From: Pannonibacter sp. XCT-53
Lineage (GTDB): Bacteria; Pseudomonadota; Alphaproteobacteria; Rhizobiales; Stappiaceae
Direction of reading: 5' to 3'
Assembly (NCBI RefSeq): GCF_009915765.1
Contig: NZ_JAABLQ010000001.1
Span: 434,001 to 498,000 of the forward strand
DNA: 64,000 nt
The position numbers were made by a program, and so were the translations under genes. Positions 21,406-33,786 of the stretch are shown here, piece by piece (the stretch's first letter is position 1; each line of letters starts with the position of its first letter). The notes below the pieces were generated by a model. It was not told the origin of the DNA and did no database searches. It saw nothing but the letters and a program-made list of their open reading frames with translations.

Positions 21406-21684
21406 TCAGGACCCCTTGCGCTGGCGGGGGCGATACCCGGCTTCGACGCGGGCGGCGCCACCGAGGCCGCGTTCCAGTCGCTGCCAGAGGGCCAGCGTGA
21501 CCGAAGACATGGCGAGGAACACGCCGACCAGCAGCAGGATGGCGCCCTCGACCGTGGCGGCGCTGCCAAAGAGGGCGTAGAGCCCGGCGGCGCCGAAGCA
21601 GGCGAGAGAGGTCAGGGGCAGGAAGCCCGGCACGTCCGCCGGCGGCATGACGCCATCACGGTGGTCAGAAAACGGTCCCTTCAC
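21406..21684 (-). CDS. two-helix membrane protein
   Basis: About 92 residues from a GTG at 21682-21684 that has GAAGGA nine bases upstream; an ATG at 21648 would give 80 residues. Two hydrophobic stretches (PLTSLACFGAAGLYALF and ILLLVGVFLAMSSVTLAL) are joined by a short loop, followed by a basic tail RQRKGS. Coupled to the 58-residue membrane protein downstream. Function unknown. Confidence 0.6.
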   Translation of the reverse strand: MKGPFSDHRDGVMPPADVPGFLPLTSLACFGAAGLYALFGSAATVEGAILLLVGVFLAMSSVTLALWQRLERGLGGAARVEAGYRPRQRKGS

Positions 21685-21960
21685 GGCATCCGGTCCTTCG
21701 TTCGGTTGTCCGACTGGGCGGACACTGCCGTCCGAATGCGACCTCGTCTGGCTCGGATCTTGGCCGAGCGGGACAGTTTCTGCGGCCATATTGTGGCGGG
21801 ATCGTTAGCCTTGTCATTTTCTGATTCACGTCTTTTTCGTGAAGATCTGCGACCACTTTTTCTCAGGGACTGTAGCCAGCCGGTTGGACCGGGTCGGGAG
21901 CGGGAGACGCACTTGCAGCAGAACGCACTTGCAAAGGTGACGCCGGCTGACGAGGACGGG

Positions 21961-23043
21961 ATGGCAGCCGATGCGACCGCAGAGGCGTCCGCCGTGGGGC
22001 AGCCGGTGTTGCGGCTGGCAGGACTTCTCTATCTGATCGCCGACCTGACGACCCGCCGCCTGATCTGGCAGGAGACCGGCTCGCAGACCTTCGAGGGCCA
22101 GCCGGCCCGGGCCCAGGACGCTCCCCTCGTCGACGCCCTGCGCATGATGCCGCCGCAGACGCAGAAGAACCTCCTCGCGTTCCTGCAGACCGTGCTGAAG
22201 CGCGGCAAGGCCGGACCGGCGGACGTGGGCGGGGATGCGGAGTCCGGCCTTGCCGGTGTCTCGCTCTACGGCCTGCGTTATGACGCCGAGGACGGGCGGT
22301 CCTTCGTCATCTGCCATCCGGTCGGCAGCCTGGCCGACACCGAGGGCGGGGCCGTCGTGCGGGGCCTTGCGCCGATCCTGAGGCATTTCGTCGAGAACTC
22401 GACGAAGATCGTCCTGACGGTCGACAATTACGGTTACATCCGCTACGCGAGCCCGGCCTTCCTCCAGGTCTTCGGCATCACCGACCCGGCCCTCTGCCTT
22501 GGCCGCAACATTGCCCACATTCCCAAGCGGGTCGGCAAGACGCTGGCACTGCTGACGCTGACCGCCCTGTCGCGGCGTGCCGGCGCAGCCGGGCGCGGCC
22601 GTTTCCAGCTTCCGGGCGGGGACAGCATCCTGCTCAACTACTCGGTCGTCTTCTTCCGGGTGAGCGACACGGTCCGTGGCGTGCTGTTTTCCGCCGAACC
22701 CAGCGAAAGCGGTCGGGCCGACTTCGCCAAGGTCTTCGACATCATGACCGCACCGGTGCTGGTCGTCTGCACGAAGACGCGCAAGATCCTGGCCGCCAAC
22801 AAGGCGGCGCGAAAGGTCTACAAGCTGACCCAGCAGGTCATGGACGACACCCCGATCACCGAGACGCTGCTGCATCCCAAGTCCTTCACGGTGCTGCTGG
22901 AGGCGGCCCGCAAGGGCACGGTCGCGCCGCAGTCGGTGGTCGTCAATTCCATGGACGGTGTCTCCAAGAACAAGCGGCTGCGTGCCCTGCTGATCGAGGC
23001 CGAGGACCAGCCGCCGCGTCTTGTTCTGGAAGGCAAGGCCTGA
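21961..23043 (+). CDS. PAS-domain protein
   Basis: 360 residues from the ATG at 21961. A TTG at 21913 with GGGAG eight bases upstream is a serious alternative and would add 16 residues. The first third (about 1-130) is unassigned. A PAS domain follows near residues 140-230 (VDNYGYIRYASPAFLQVFG), then a second PAS-like unit (FDIMTAPVLVVCTKTRKILA, then AARKVYKL). No output domain is visible, so it may be a sensor partner for another protein. It is convergent with a chemoreceptor that also carries two PAS domains. Confidence 0.7.
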   Translation: MAADATAEASAVGQPVLRLAGLLYLIADLTTRRLIWQETGSQTFEGQPARAQDAPLVDALRMMPPQTQKNLLAFLQTVLKRGKAGPADVGGDAESGLAGVSLYGLRYDAEDGRSFVICHPVGSLADTEGGAVVRGLAPILRHFVENSTKIVLTVDNYGYIRYASPAFLQVFGITDPALCLGRNIAHIPKRVGKTLALLTLTALSRRAGAAGRGRFQLPGGDSILLNYSVVFFRVSDTVRGVLFSAEPSESGRADFAKVFDIMTAPVLVVCTKTRKILAANKAARKVYKLTQQVMDDTPITETLLHPKSFTVLLEAARKGTVAPQSVVVNSMDGVSKNKRLRALLIEAEDQPPRLVLEGKA

Positions 23044-23048
23044 GACGG

Positions 23049-23084
23049 AAAAAGGCCGCCGAAGCCGGTCGGGCTGCGGCGGCC
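23049..23084 (-). terminator. intrinsic terminator of the chemoreceptor gene
   Basis: On the minus strand GGCCGCCG (23077-23084) pairs with CGGCGGCC (23054-23061) across a 15-base loop and is followed by TTTTT. It lies 51 bases after the MCP stop and directly beside the convergent PAS gene's stop. Confidence 0.8.
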
Positions 23085-23135
23085 GAAGGCACGACGAGGG
23101 ATAGACGGCCAGCGCCGTCCACCCCTGATCCGACG

Positions 23136-24611
23136 TCAGATGGTCTTGAGGAAGTCCTGGATCTCCACATTCGCCTTGCGCACGCCATCGACGCGCTGCA
23201 CGAGCCCCATGATGAACTGGGCCGATTTCTGGGTGCCCTGGCTGGCCTGCGACACGCTGCCGATGGCGCGGGCCACTTCCTGCGACGCGGCCTGCTGCTC
23301 CGTCATGGAGCTGGCGACCGCCGTCGACAGGGCGTCCAGCTCGCGGATGACCTCGATGATCGACTGGATCGCCGTGCGTGCCTCGGTGGTCTGGGTCTGC
23401 ATGGCCTCGATCTGTGCCCGGATCTGCTCCGTCTCGCGGCTGGTCTGTTCCGACAGGCCCTTGACCTCGGCGGCGACGACCGCGAAGCCCTTGCCGAGAT
23501 CGCCGGCGCGGGCGGCCTCGATGGTGGCGTTGAGGGCGAGGAGCTTGGTCTGGTCGGCGATCGACTGGATCGTGCCCATGATCGTGCCAATCTGGTCGGA
23601 TGCGGCCATCAGGGCACCGATCTTGGCGGCAGTCGTGTCGGCCCGGGCGGTGGCGCTGGAGGAAATCCGCGCCGCTTCTCCCATCCGCTGGGCGATTTCG
23701 CTGAAGGCGGCGTTCATCTGCTCGGCTGCGGCCGTCACCGAGGTGGCGCGGTCAAGCGCCGTGCTCGCGGACTCCAGCATCGACGACGCCGTCTGGTTCA
23801 GATGATCCCCGACCTCGTTCATCGTGACCACCACGTCGCCAACCTTCGTGGTTACCACCGACTGGTCAGTGATGATCGACCAGCTCAGCATCGGGCCGAG
23901 ATAGTCGCCCTTTTCGTCCAGAATCGCGGACACGTTGAGCCGAAGGGTCTCCGGGCCGACCTTGATGTTGGTCTTCCAGGGCAGGTTGGACGGGTTGGAG
24001 AGCAGGCGGCGCTGGTGTTCGGGATGGCGGTGGAACACGTCGATCGACGTGCCGAGCAGGTCGCGCGCCTTGACCGGCAGGTACTGCTCGACCTTGGTCA
24101 GGGTCTCGATGCTGGTCTTGTTGACATAGTTGATCTCGAAGGTCTTCGGATCGCAGGTCATGACGTTGATCGGCATCTTGTCGATCATCTGCAGCAGCCG
24201 TTTGGTGTCGCGGTCCGCCTTCACCTGGTCGGTGACGATCTTCCAGACCAGCGACGCCTTCGTGTAGCGACCGGCACTGTCGTAGATCGCCGAGATGTGC
24301 AGGTCGATGACCTCGTCGCCCAGCGTGATGCGCGCCTCGTGCGGCAGGCGCTTGGGATTGGAGATCAGGGCGCGCTGGTGCGCGGGGTTCCGGTGGAACA
24401 CGTCGATGCAGGTTCCGACAATGGCTTTCGGGTCAATCCGCAGCAGATGTTGCAGCCGCTCCACCAGGGCGATGGAGGCCCGGTTTGCATAATCGATGCA
24501 GAACGTCTTCAGATCGCACGTCATGACGGCGACCGGCAGGTTGTCGAGCGCCTGAAGCGCGTCCTTGCTGGCGGACTGCTGCAGTGTGACGGAAGGGAAG
24601 AGACGCGCCAT
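23136..24611 (-). CDS. soluble methyl-accepting chemotaxis protein with two PAS domains
   Basis: 491 residues with no membrane helix, so a cytoplasmic receptor. Two PAS domains (about 15-130 and 135-255) share an unusual repeat: [10 protein letters not shown] then LISNPKRLP in the first, [10 protein letters not shown] then LLSNPSNLP in the second. The C-terminal half is the MCP signalling coiled coil with the hairpin tip [20 protein letters not shown] and [17 protein letters not shown], which contacts CheA/CheW. There is no obvious CheR-docking pentapeptide at the C-terminus. It may sense redox state or an intracellular ligand. An AT-rich stretch upstream is its likely promoter. Confidence 0.92.
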   Translation of the reverse strand: MARLFPSVTLQQSASKDALQALDNLPVAVMTCDLKTFCIDYANRASIALVERLQHLLRIDPKAIVGTCIDVFHRNPAHQRALISNPKRLPHEARITLGDEVIDLHISAIYDSAGRYTKASLVWKIVTDQVKADRDTKRLLQMIDKMPINVMTCDPKTFEINYVNKTSIETLTKVEQYLPVKARDLLGTSIDVFHRHPEHQRRLLSNPSNLPWKTNIKVGPETLRLNVSAILDEKGDYLGPMLSWSIITDQSVVTTKVGDVVVTMNEVGDHLNQTASSMLESASTALDRATSVTAAAEQMNAAFSEIAQRMGEAARISSSATARADTTAAKIGALMAASDQIGTIMGTIQSIADQTKLLALNATIEAARAGDLGKGFAVVAAEVKGLSEQTSRETEQIRAQIEAMQTQTTEARTAIQSIIEVIRELDALSTAVASSMTEQQAASQEVARAIGSVSQASQGTQKSAQFIMGLVQRVDGVRKANVEIQDFLKTI

Positions 24612-24821
24612 TGCTGTTGCACCCGGTTTTAAAACTCACCTTTACGTAGTACCCCTTAGAGATTTACACTTTACAAAATTGACCATGCATAATTTTTCTA
24701 CTTCAGAAAAGATCGGAACAGATTGTGTCCAAATGTGGCAAGCGCCAAGCCTCTGCGCCGCGCGCGTTATCCGGCTTTGCCGGCTGAGTGTTCCGCGGCG
24801 CGGATCCGGGAGATTGCCCGG

Positions 24822-24857
24822 CCCGCTGCCCGACCCGCTGCCCAACCTGCTGCCAGG
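24822..24857. repeat. 12-bp tandem repeat, three units
   Basis: CCCGCTGCCCGA, CCCGCTGCCCAA and CCTGCTGCCAGG follow each other in the gap between the chemoreceptor and aatA. Confidence 0.65.
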
Positions 24858-24883
24858 CCCGCGTCCGGATGCGCACCCGGGAT

Positions 24884-24935
24884 GAGCTGGCCGGAGGAGC
24901 TGTCCGGAGGAGCTGTCCGGAGGAGCTGTCTGGGC
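24884..24935. repeat. 13-bp tandem repeat, four units
   Basis: GAGCTGGCCGGAG, GAGCTGTCCGGAG, GAGCTGTCCGGAG and GAGCTGTCTGGGC are consecutive. Two central units are identical, suggesting recent slippage. Confidence 0.8.
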
Positions 24936-24991
24936 GCGAAGAGGCGAAAATGCCCCGGCTAACCCTTGCGGCGGCGTGGATCTGGCACTAG

Positions 24992-26233
<1,242 letters not shown>

Positions 26234-26310
26234 GCCTGCTCACCGGGGCGGCGGGAGCGGTCTCCGTTCCCTGCCGTGCCCGGTGATGGGTCTTTGGCGC
26301 TGTTGATTGG

Positions 26311-26351
26311 CCCGGTCCTGGCACCCGCGTGGCGGTCAGGCCGGGTTTTTT
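26311..26351 (+). terminator. intrinsic terminator after aatA
   Basis: CCCGGTCCTG (26311-26320) pairs, with one bulge, with CAGGCCGGG (26337-26345) and is followed by TTTTTT. It lies 78 bases after the aatA stop. Confidence 0.75.
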
Positions 26352-26451
26352 GTTGCCTTTTCCCGCTGCCCCGTCGTCTTGCCGGGCCTTCTTATGCCAG
26401 GCCTTCTCCTGCGGGGCCTTCTGATGCGGGGCCGGGCATCGCAGGCCGGCG

Positions 26452-26814
26452 TCACTTGGGCTTGGCAGGCGGTGTGGTGCCCTGACCTTGCAGGCAGGAG
26501 GGTTTGGTCGTGCCCGGCGGACAGGGAACCGCGAGTTCCCGGGCCCGGTCGGCCCGTTCCCGCTCCAGACGCTCCGTGGTGCTGTCAAGGGTGCCAAGCT
26601 GGCGGGCGCGGTCCCGGTCGAGCAGGCGCGCGGGGTTTTCGCTGCGCGCCGCCCGTCCGCCGGCCGTGCCATTGTCCCGAAAGCCGCCAAGCGCCGAGGT
26701 CTGGGCTGACACCGGTGCCGGCACGGCGGCCACCAGTGCTGCAAGCGCAAGCGCCAGGAGCAGGCGTGCGGCGGAGGCTGCAGGACTGATCGGGCGGCGG
26801 GACAACGGGTGCAT
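26452..26814 (-). CDS. small secreted protein, unknown
   Basis: 120 residues from the ATG at 26812-26814, which has GGAG six bases upstream. A signal peptide (hydrophobic LLLALALAALVAAV, cleavage near SAQ, about residue 37) is followed by a polar Arg/Glu-rich middle and a Pro/Lys-rich end with two cysteines (VPCPPGTTKPSC). No family recognised. Stand-alone, convergent with aatA. Confidence 0.6.
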   Translation of the reverse strand: MHPLSRRPISPAASAARLLLALALAALVAAVPAPVSAQTSALGGFRDNGTAGGRAARSENPARLLDRDRARQLGTLDSTTERLERERADRARELAVPCPPGTTKPSCLQGQGTTPPAKPK

Positions 26815-27082
26815 GTCGACTCCAGGGGCGTGTGTCCGCAATCCTGCCCCGCCGGGGACCCGGATTGCAAGCCGCCTTGCCCAAGGGCGGGGATGGGGGG
26901 GCGAAGATGGGGGCGGACGTGGCGGCTTGCAGATGCTGCAACGCCGCACATGTTTTCCTTGCCTAAGCCGACAAAACGGCGCGACCATGACCTACCGCCC
27001 GATGGCGGGCGGCGGCGCGGCCTTGCGGCGCCAATCCTGTCGCAAACCGCGCTGGCACCCCAGGCCAACGGGAGGCAGCGGC

Positions 27083-29158
27083 ATGACGGAACACAGGACA
27101 CAGCCCAACGGGCAGACGGACGCCGGCGGCAGACACGCCGGGCCCCGGTGCATCGCCCTGCTCGGCCCCTTCGCAAGCGGCAAGACGACCCTGCTGGAGG
27201 CCATCCTGGCACGCACCGGGGCCTTGACGCGCCAGGGCAGCGTGGCCGCCGGCACCAGTGTCGGCGATGCCAGCCCGGAAGCCCGCGCGCACGGGATGAG
27301 CGTCGAGGTCAATGTGGCGGAGACCGACTATCTCGGGGACCGCTACACCTTTCTCGACTGTCCCGGATCGGTGGAGTTCCCGAGCGAGGCCCAGGGCGTG
27401 CTCGGCGGTGTCGACATGGCCGTGGTGGTGGCGGAAGCCGACGACAAGAAGATCCCGGCGCTGCAGCTCATCCTGAAGACACTGGAGGATCGCGGCATTC
27501 CCCGCGTGCTGTTCCTCAACAAGATCGACCGCACCGACCGGCGCGTGCGCGAGGTGCTGGCCGCCCTGCAGCCGGCGTCCGCCGTGCCGCTGGTGCTGCG
27601 CCAGATCCCGATCTGGAAGAACGGCATCGCGATGGGCTTCATCGACCTGGCGCTGGAACGGGCCTTTGTCTACCGGGAACATGCGGAAAGCCTGGTGATC
27701 GAGATGCCGGATGACGAGCACCAGCGCGAGGTCGAGGCCCGGTTCTCCATGCTGGAGCGGCTTGCGGACCACGACGATGTGCTGATGGAGGCCCTGCTCG
27801 AGGACATCGCGCCGGGACGGGAGCGGATCTTTGCCGATCTTGTCACCGAAATGCGGCAAGGCCTGATCTGTCCGGTGTTCATCGGATCGGCGGACCATGG
27901 CAACGGCATCCAGCGGCTGATGAAGGCGCTGCGCCACGAGGCACCAGGCATCGCGGCCACCCGGCATCGCCTTGACCTGCCGGCAGACTGCGACGCGGTG
28001 CAGGTGCTGAAGACACTCCACACCTCGCATGGCGGCAAGCTGTCGCTCGTGCGTGTCCTGTCCGGCCGCGTGAGCGACGCAACGGGTCTGGTCCGCGCCG
28101 ATGGCAGCGAGGTGCGGGTCAGCGGCGTGTTTGCGCTCAACGGTCAGCAGACCGCCAAGCGTCCTCAGGGCGAGGCCGGCGAGACGGTGGCGCTGGGCAA
28201 GCTGGAGGGGGTGCAGACCGGCGAGACCCTCGGCCTCGGCCGCAAGGCGCCGCAGGTGGCCCGGTCCTGGATCCCTGAACCGGTCCTGTCCGTCGCGCTG
28301 GCGGCGGCCGAACGCAAGGATGAGGTCAAGCTGTCGGCCGCCCTTGCAAAGCTTCTGGAAGAAGACCCCGGCTTGCGGGTGACGCAGGGCGCGGAGACGG
28401 CCGAGACACGGCTGGAGGGGCAGGGCGAGATGCATCTGCGCGTCGCGCAGGAACGCCTGCGTGGCAAGTACGGACTTTCCCTGGACGTGCGCGCCCCGAA
28501 GGTCGCCTATCGCGAGACGATCCGCCAGGGCACGTCCGTGCGCGGCCGCCACAAGAAGCAGTCGGGCGGCCATGGCCAGTTCGGCGACGTTGCGCTCGAC
28601 ATCCGGCCGCTCGGTCGCGGCGAGGGGTTCCGCTTCTCGGACCGGATCACCGGGGGCGTGGTGCCGAAACAGTATATCCCGGCGGTGGGGGAGGGGGTTG
28701 CCGAGGCGCTTGCCACCGGTCCGCTCGGCTTCCCGCTGGTCGATCTTGCCGTGACCCTGACCGACGGCTCGTACCATTCGGTCGACAGTTCCGATCAGGC
28801 CTTCAAGATGGCCGCGATCCTGGCCATGCGCGAGGGCCTGCCGGCCTGCAGCCCTGTCCTGCTCGAGCCTGTGCACCAGGTGAAGGTGCTGTGTCCGAGC
28901 GAGGCCACGCCGCGCATCAACGCGATCATCTCGGCCCGCCGCGGCCAGTTGCTCGGCTTTGATGCAAGACCCGGCTGGCCGGGATGGGACGAGGTGCGCG
29001 CGCTGATCCCGGAAGCCGACATCACCGATCTGATCGTCGAGTTGCGCTCGGCCACGTCGGGGGTCGGAAGCTACACGCACCGCTTCGACCATCTGGCCGA
29101 ACTGGTCGGCAAGGCGGCCGACCAGGTTGTCCAGCGCGCGGCGGCGCGCGCCGCCTGA
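27083..29158 (+). CDS. elongation factor G-like GTPase
   Basis: 691 residues from the ATG at 27083, with GGAGG seven bases upstream. The full EF-G layout is present: P-loop GPFASGKTT (28-36), NKID (146-149), domain II, and domains III-V with GEMHLRVAQERL and GHGQFGDVALDI. Two features are not canonical. The G3 motif reads DCPGS, where EF-G has DxPGH, so the catalytic histidine is replaced by Ser96. The switch I RGIT motif is also missing (HGMSVEVNV instead). This matches a paralogue group in alphaproteobacteria annotated as EF-G-like. A true EF-G is presumably encoded elsewhere. Role unknown; perhaps ribosome-associated with slow or no GTP hydrolysis. Confidence 0.9.
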   Translation: MTEHRTQPNGQTDAGGRHAGPRCIALLGPFASGKTTLLEAILARTGALTRQGSVAAGTSVGDASPEARAHGMSVEVNVAETDYLGDRYTFLDCPGSVEFPSEAQGVLGGVDMAVVVAEADDKKIPALQLILKTLEDRGIPRVLFLNKIDRTDRRVREVLAALQPASAVPLVLRQIPIWKNGIAMGFIDLALERAFVYREHAESLVIEMPDDEHQREVEARFSMLERLADHDDVLMEALLEDIAPGRERIFADLVTEMRQGLICPVFIGSADHGNGIQRLMKALRHEAPGIAATRHRLDLPADCDAVQVLKTLHTSHGGKLSLVRVLSGRVSDATGLVRADGSEVRVSGVFALNGQQTAKRPQGEAGETVALGKLEGVQTGETLGLGRKAPQVARSWIPEPVLSVALAAAERKDEVKLSAALAKLLEEDPGLRVTQGAETAETRLEGQGEMHLRVAQERLRGKYGLSLDVRAPKVAYRETIRQGTSVRGRHKKQSGGHGQFGDVALDIRPLGRGEGFRFSDRITGGVVPKQYIPAVGEGVAEALATGPLGFPLVDLAVTLTDGSYHSVDSSDQAFKMAAILAMREGLPACSPVLLEPVHQVKVLCPSEATPRINAIISARRGQLLGFDARPGWPGWDEVRALIPEADITDLIVELRSATSGVGSYTHRFDHLAELVGKAADQVVQRAAARAA

Positions 29159-29282
29159 CCCCTGCTGCAGACACGGTCGGGCGGGGCTTCCTCGCGGCCT
29201 CACCCGACCGTGACTTGCGCGGAGCGGCCGCAGGCGGTTCCCATGCGGGCAGTTGCGGAACGGCATGCAAGGGAGCCTGCCC

Positions 29283-30242
29283 ATGAACATCCTTCACAGA
29301 CCCGGCTGGACCATCCCGGAGCACGAGGCCACTCCGGAAGCGGTCTTCTTCAACCGGCGCCAGGTGCTGGCGGGGCTTGGCCTTGCCGGCGGCATCCTGG
29401 GCGGGCTGATCCCCGGCCAGCTGCGCGCGCAGGAGGACCCGAGCGCCGGGCTCTATCCGGTCGCGCGCAATCCGGCCTTTACCCTGGACCGGGACCTCAC
29501 GAACCCGGCCTTCGTCGAGACCTACAACAATTTCTACGAGTTCGGCTCGCACAAGCGCATTTCGGCCGCCGCGCAGCAGCTGTCGATCCGGCCCTGGACG
29601 GTGAAGCTCGACGGGCTCTGCGACAACCCGCAGGAGATCGGCATCGACGACCTGCTGAAGCGCATGCCGCTGGAAGAGCGGCTCTATCGGTTCCGCTGCG
29701 TCGAGGCCTGGGCGATGGCGGTGCCCTGGTCGGGCTTTGCCCTTGCCGAGCTGGTGAAGCTGGCCGCGCCGCGGGCCGAGGCGAAGTACGTGCGCATGGA
29801 AACCTTCCTCGACCCGTCGATTGCCCCCGGCCAGAAGGCGAGCTGGTACCCATGGCCCTATGTGGAGGGCCTGACGCTGGCCGAGGCCACCAACGAGCTG
29901 GCCTTCATGGCCACCGGTGTCTATGGCAAGCCGCTGCCGAAACAGTCCGGTGCGCCGATCCGGCTGGTGCTGCCGTGGAAATACGGCTTTAAGTCGATCA
30001 AGTCCGTGGTGCGCATCTCCTTCACCGACACGCGGCCGGTCTCGTTCTGGGAGGAGATCGCCGGCTCGGAATACGGGTTCTGGGCCAACGTGAACCCGGA
30101 GGTGCCGCATCCGCGCTGGAGCCAGGCCGACGAGGAGCTGCTGGGCACCGGCGAGCGCCGGCCCACGCTTCTGTTCAACGGCTATGGCGAGCAGGTCGCG
30201 GGTCTCTACAAGGGGCTTGAGGGCGAAAAGCTCTTCATGTGA
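29283..30242 (+). CDS. msrP: methionine sulfoxide reductase catalytic subunit MsrP
   Basis: 319 residues; start at 29283 with AGGGAG upstream. The twin-arginine signal contains NRRQVLAGLGLAGG. The molybdopterin-binding domain includes YRFRCVEAWAMAVPWSG, where the cysteine ligates Mo, and PWKYGFKSIKS. MsrP repairs oxidised methionines in periplasmic proteins and normally takes electrons from the haem membrane protein MsrQ. No msrQ follows here: downstream is a terminator and then a convergent gene. Identity is secure; the partner must be elsewhere. Confidence 0.95.
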   Translation: MNILHRPGWTIPEHEATPEAVFFNRRQVLAGLGLAGGILGGLIPGQLRAQEDPSAGLYPVARNPAFTLDRDLTNPAFVETYNNFYEFGSHKRISAAAQQLSIRPWTVKLDGLCDNPQEIGIDDLLKRMPLEERLYRFRCVEAWAMAVPWSGFALAELVKLAAPRAEAKYVRMETFLDPSIAPGQKASWYPWPYVEGLTLAEATNELAFMATGVYGKPLPKQSGAPIRLVLPWKYGFKSIKSVVRISFTDTRPVSFWEEIAGSEYGFWANVNPEVPHPRWSQADEELLGTGERRPTLLFNGYGEQVAGLYKGLEGEKLFM

Positions 30243-30380
30243 GGCGACCCGGCACGCCACGGGGCACGGCGGCACTCGCGCGACCGGCCGGTCGGGCCTG
30301 TGCCGCCGGTTGCGACGGGGGCAGTCCGGGCGGGCGCAGGCTGGTCCCCTCGCCCTGCCAGCCGGCTCCGGATGCAGGAC

Positions 30381-30416
30381 AAAAAAAAGCCGGGTCAAAG
30401 GACCCGGCAGTTATTT
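30381..30416. terminator. bidirectional intrinsic terminator
   Basis: GCCGGGTC (30389-30396), loop AAAG, GACCCGGC (30401-30408), flanked by eight A on the left and ATTTTTT-like bases on the right. It can stop msrP transcription rightwards and any leftward transcript from the lsrB side; the leftward U-tract is the stronger one. Confidence 0.85.
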
Positions 30417-30824
30417 TTTGATCTCTCACAGCGGTGAAAGATCACCTTCCAGAGGGGAACAGCTGGCTGAATTGGCGTCGCTGGGAGGAGAGTGCGACGC
30501 CGCAGAACCAACAGTGATGCTTATATGCAGTGCACAAGCTGCCGAAACAAGTGGCAGAAGCGCAGATCTGCTATGCATCTGGCGGGTAGCTGGCGAAATC
30601 GTCATGCGTTTGTCGTCAAGTTCAGGTTGCGCTGCACAACGCTTGCCGTCCGCATGGGCAAATGCCTGTAAAATCAGCGTCTTCGGGTCAGTCTGTGGCC
30701 AGTCGTGCATCGGCGCTGGCTCGCCGGATTGCCCATGTTTCCGGCAAGAGGGCCAAAGTGTCGCAGCCGGACCGCGTGTCGGGCGGTCCGGTTTCGCGTT
30801 GCACTGCGGGAGAAAAAGGCTGGC
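30417..30824. other. 408-base gap without a supported gene
   Basis: Lower GC than the flanks. It holds a hairpin GATCTCTCAC/GTGAAAGATC (30420-30443) and a 9-bp perfect stem CCGGACCGC/GCGGTCCGG (30767-30775 with 30783-30791) just after the lsrB stop, which may end lsrB transcripts. The open frames in it lack ribosome sites and look non-coding. A leftward small RNA ending at the terminator at 30381-30416 is possible. Confidence 0.45.
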
Positions 30825-31724
30825 TCAGTAGGACCAGCGCTCGGCCTTGGCGAGCAGGAAGTCGCGGAAGGCCGTGACGCGTGCGGTGTTCTTCAGCTCC
30901 GACGGATAGACGAAATAGGTGTCGAAGCTCGGAATCCGGTCCTCGATGTCCGTCAGGAGTTGAACCAGGCCGGCGTCGTTCTCGACCAGATAGTCGGGCA
31001 GGATGGCGATGCCGATGCCCTGCTGGATCGCCTTCTTGATGGCGACGACGTTGTTGACGCGCAGCACGACCCGGCGCGGCTCGGACGGGTCGCGGTCGGC
31101 CGTCTCCAGCCAGTTCATGTCGCGCAGATAGGCCGGCGCATGCTCGCCGAAGGTGACGAGGCGATGCTGGTCCAGCTCTTCCAGCGTGGCAGGCGTGCCG
31201 TAGCGCTTGAGGTAGGACGGCGAGGCGTAGACGTGGAAATGCACGGTGAACAGCTTGCGCTGGATCAGGTCCGGCTGGGTCGGCTGGCGCAGGCGAATGG
31301 CGATGTCCGCCTCGCGCATGGACAGGTCCAGTTCCGCATCATCGACGATCAGCCGCAGCTCCATGTCCGGATAGAGGTCGATGAACTCGTTGATGCGCGA
31401 GGTCAGCCAGGTCGAGCCGAGGCCCACCGTCGTGGTCACGCGCAGCACGCCGGTCGGCTTCTCGCGGCTGTCGGTCAGGCGCGTCTGCACGGCTTCGAGC
31501 TTCATCAGCACTTCGCGTGCCGTGCGGTAGAGCAGCTCCCCCTGCTCGGTGAGCAGGAGGCCGCGGGCATGGCGGTGGAACAGCGGCACGCCAAGATCCG
31601 CCTCAAGGGCGCTGACCTGACGGCTGACTGCGGACTGGCTCATGTTCAGGCTGTCGCCGGCATGGGTAAAGCTTCCCGCCTGCGCAGCAGCATGAAAGAT
31701 CCGCAGCTTATCCCAATCCATCAT
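30825..31724 (-). CDS. lsrB: LysR regulator, LsrB/VtlR type
   Basis: 299 residues; the second ATG (31721) is better spaced from GGAGG. N-terminal helix-turn-helix: DWDKLRIFHAAAQAGSFTHA then LNMSQSAVSRQVSALE. The substrate-binding domain follows to the end. The position directly after trxB on the same strand matches lsrB of Sinorhizobium and vtlR of Brucella/Agrobacterium, which control envelope, redox and small-RNA genes. The protein contains no cysteine, whereas redox sensing by cysteines has been proposed for S. meliloti LsrB. Third gene of an ELM1-trxB-lsrB operon. Confidence 0.85.
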   Translation of the reverse strand: MMDWDKLRIFHAAAQAGSFTHAGDSLNMSQSAVSRQVSALEADLGVPLFHRHARGLLLTEQGELLYRTAREVLMKLEAVQTRLTDSREKPTGVLRVTTTVGLGSTWLTSRINEFIDLYPDMELRLIVDDAELDLSMREADIAIRLRQPTQPDLIQRKLFTVHFHVYASPSYLKRYGTPATLEELDQHRLVTFGEHAPAYLRDMNWLETADRDPSEPRRVVLRVNNVVAIKKAIQQGIGIAILPDYLVENDAGLVQLLTDIEDRIPSFDTYFVYPSELKNTARVTAFRDFLLAKAERWSY

Positions 31725-31775
31725 TGGAGCCTCCGCTCGTGCCGGGCGCTGGACGCGCGCGGGAGGGCGATTCTG

Positions 31776-33786
<2,011 letters not shown>

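Noticed and set aside
26963..29290. 775-codon minus-strand frame over the EF-G-like gene
   Set aside because: Shadow of the EF-G-like gene; Gln/His/Arg-rich and without domain motifs.
30417..30824. tmRNA or another known structured RNA
   Set aside because: No tRNA-like end, tag-peptide frame or other recognisable core was found.
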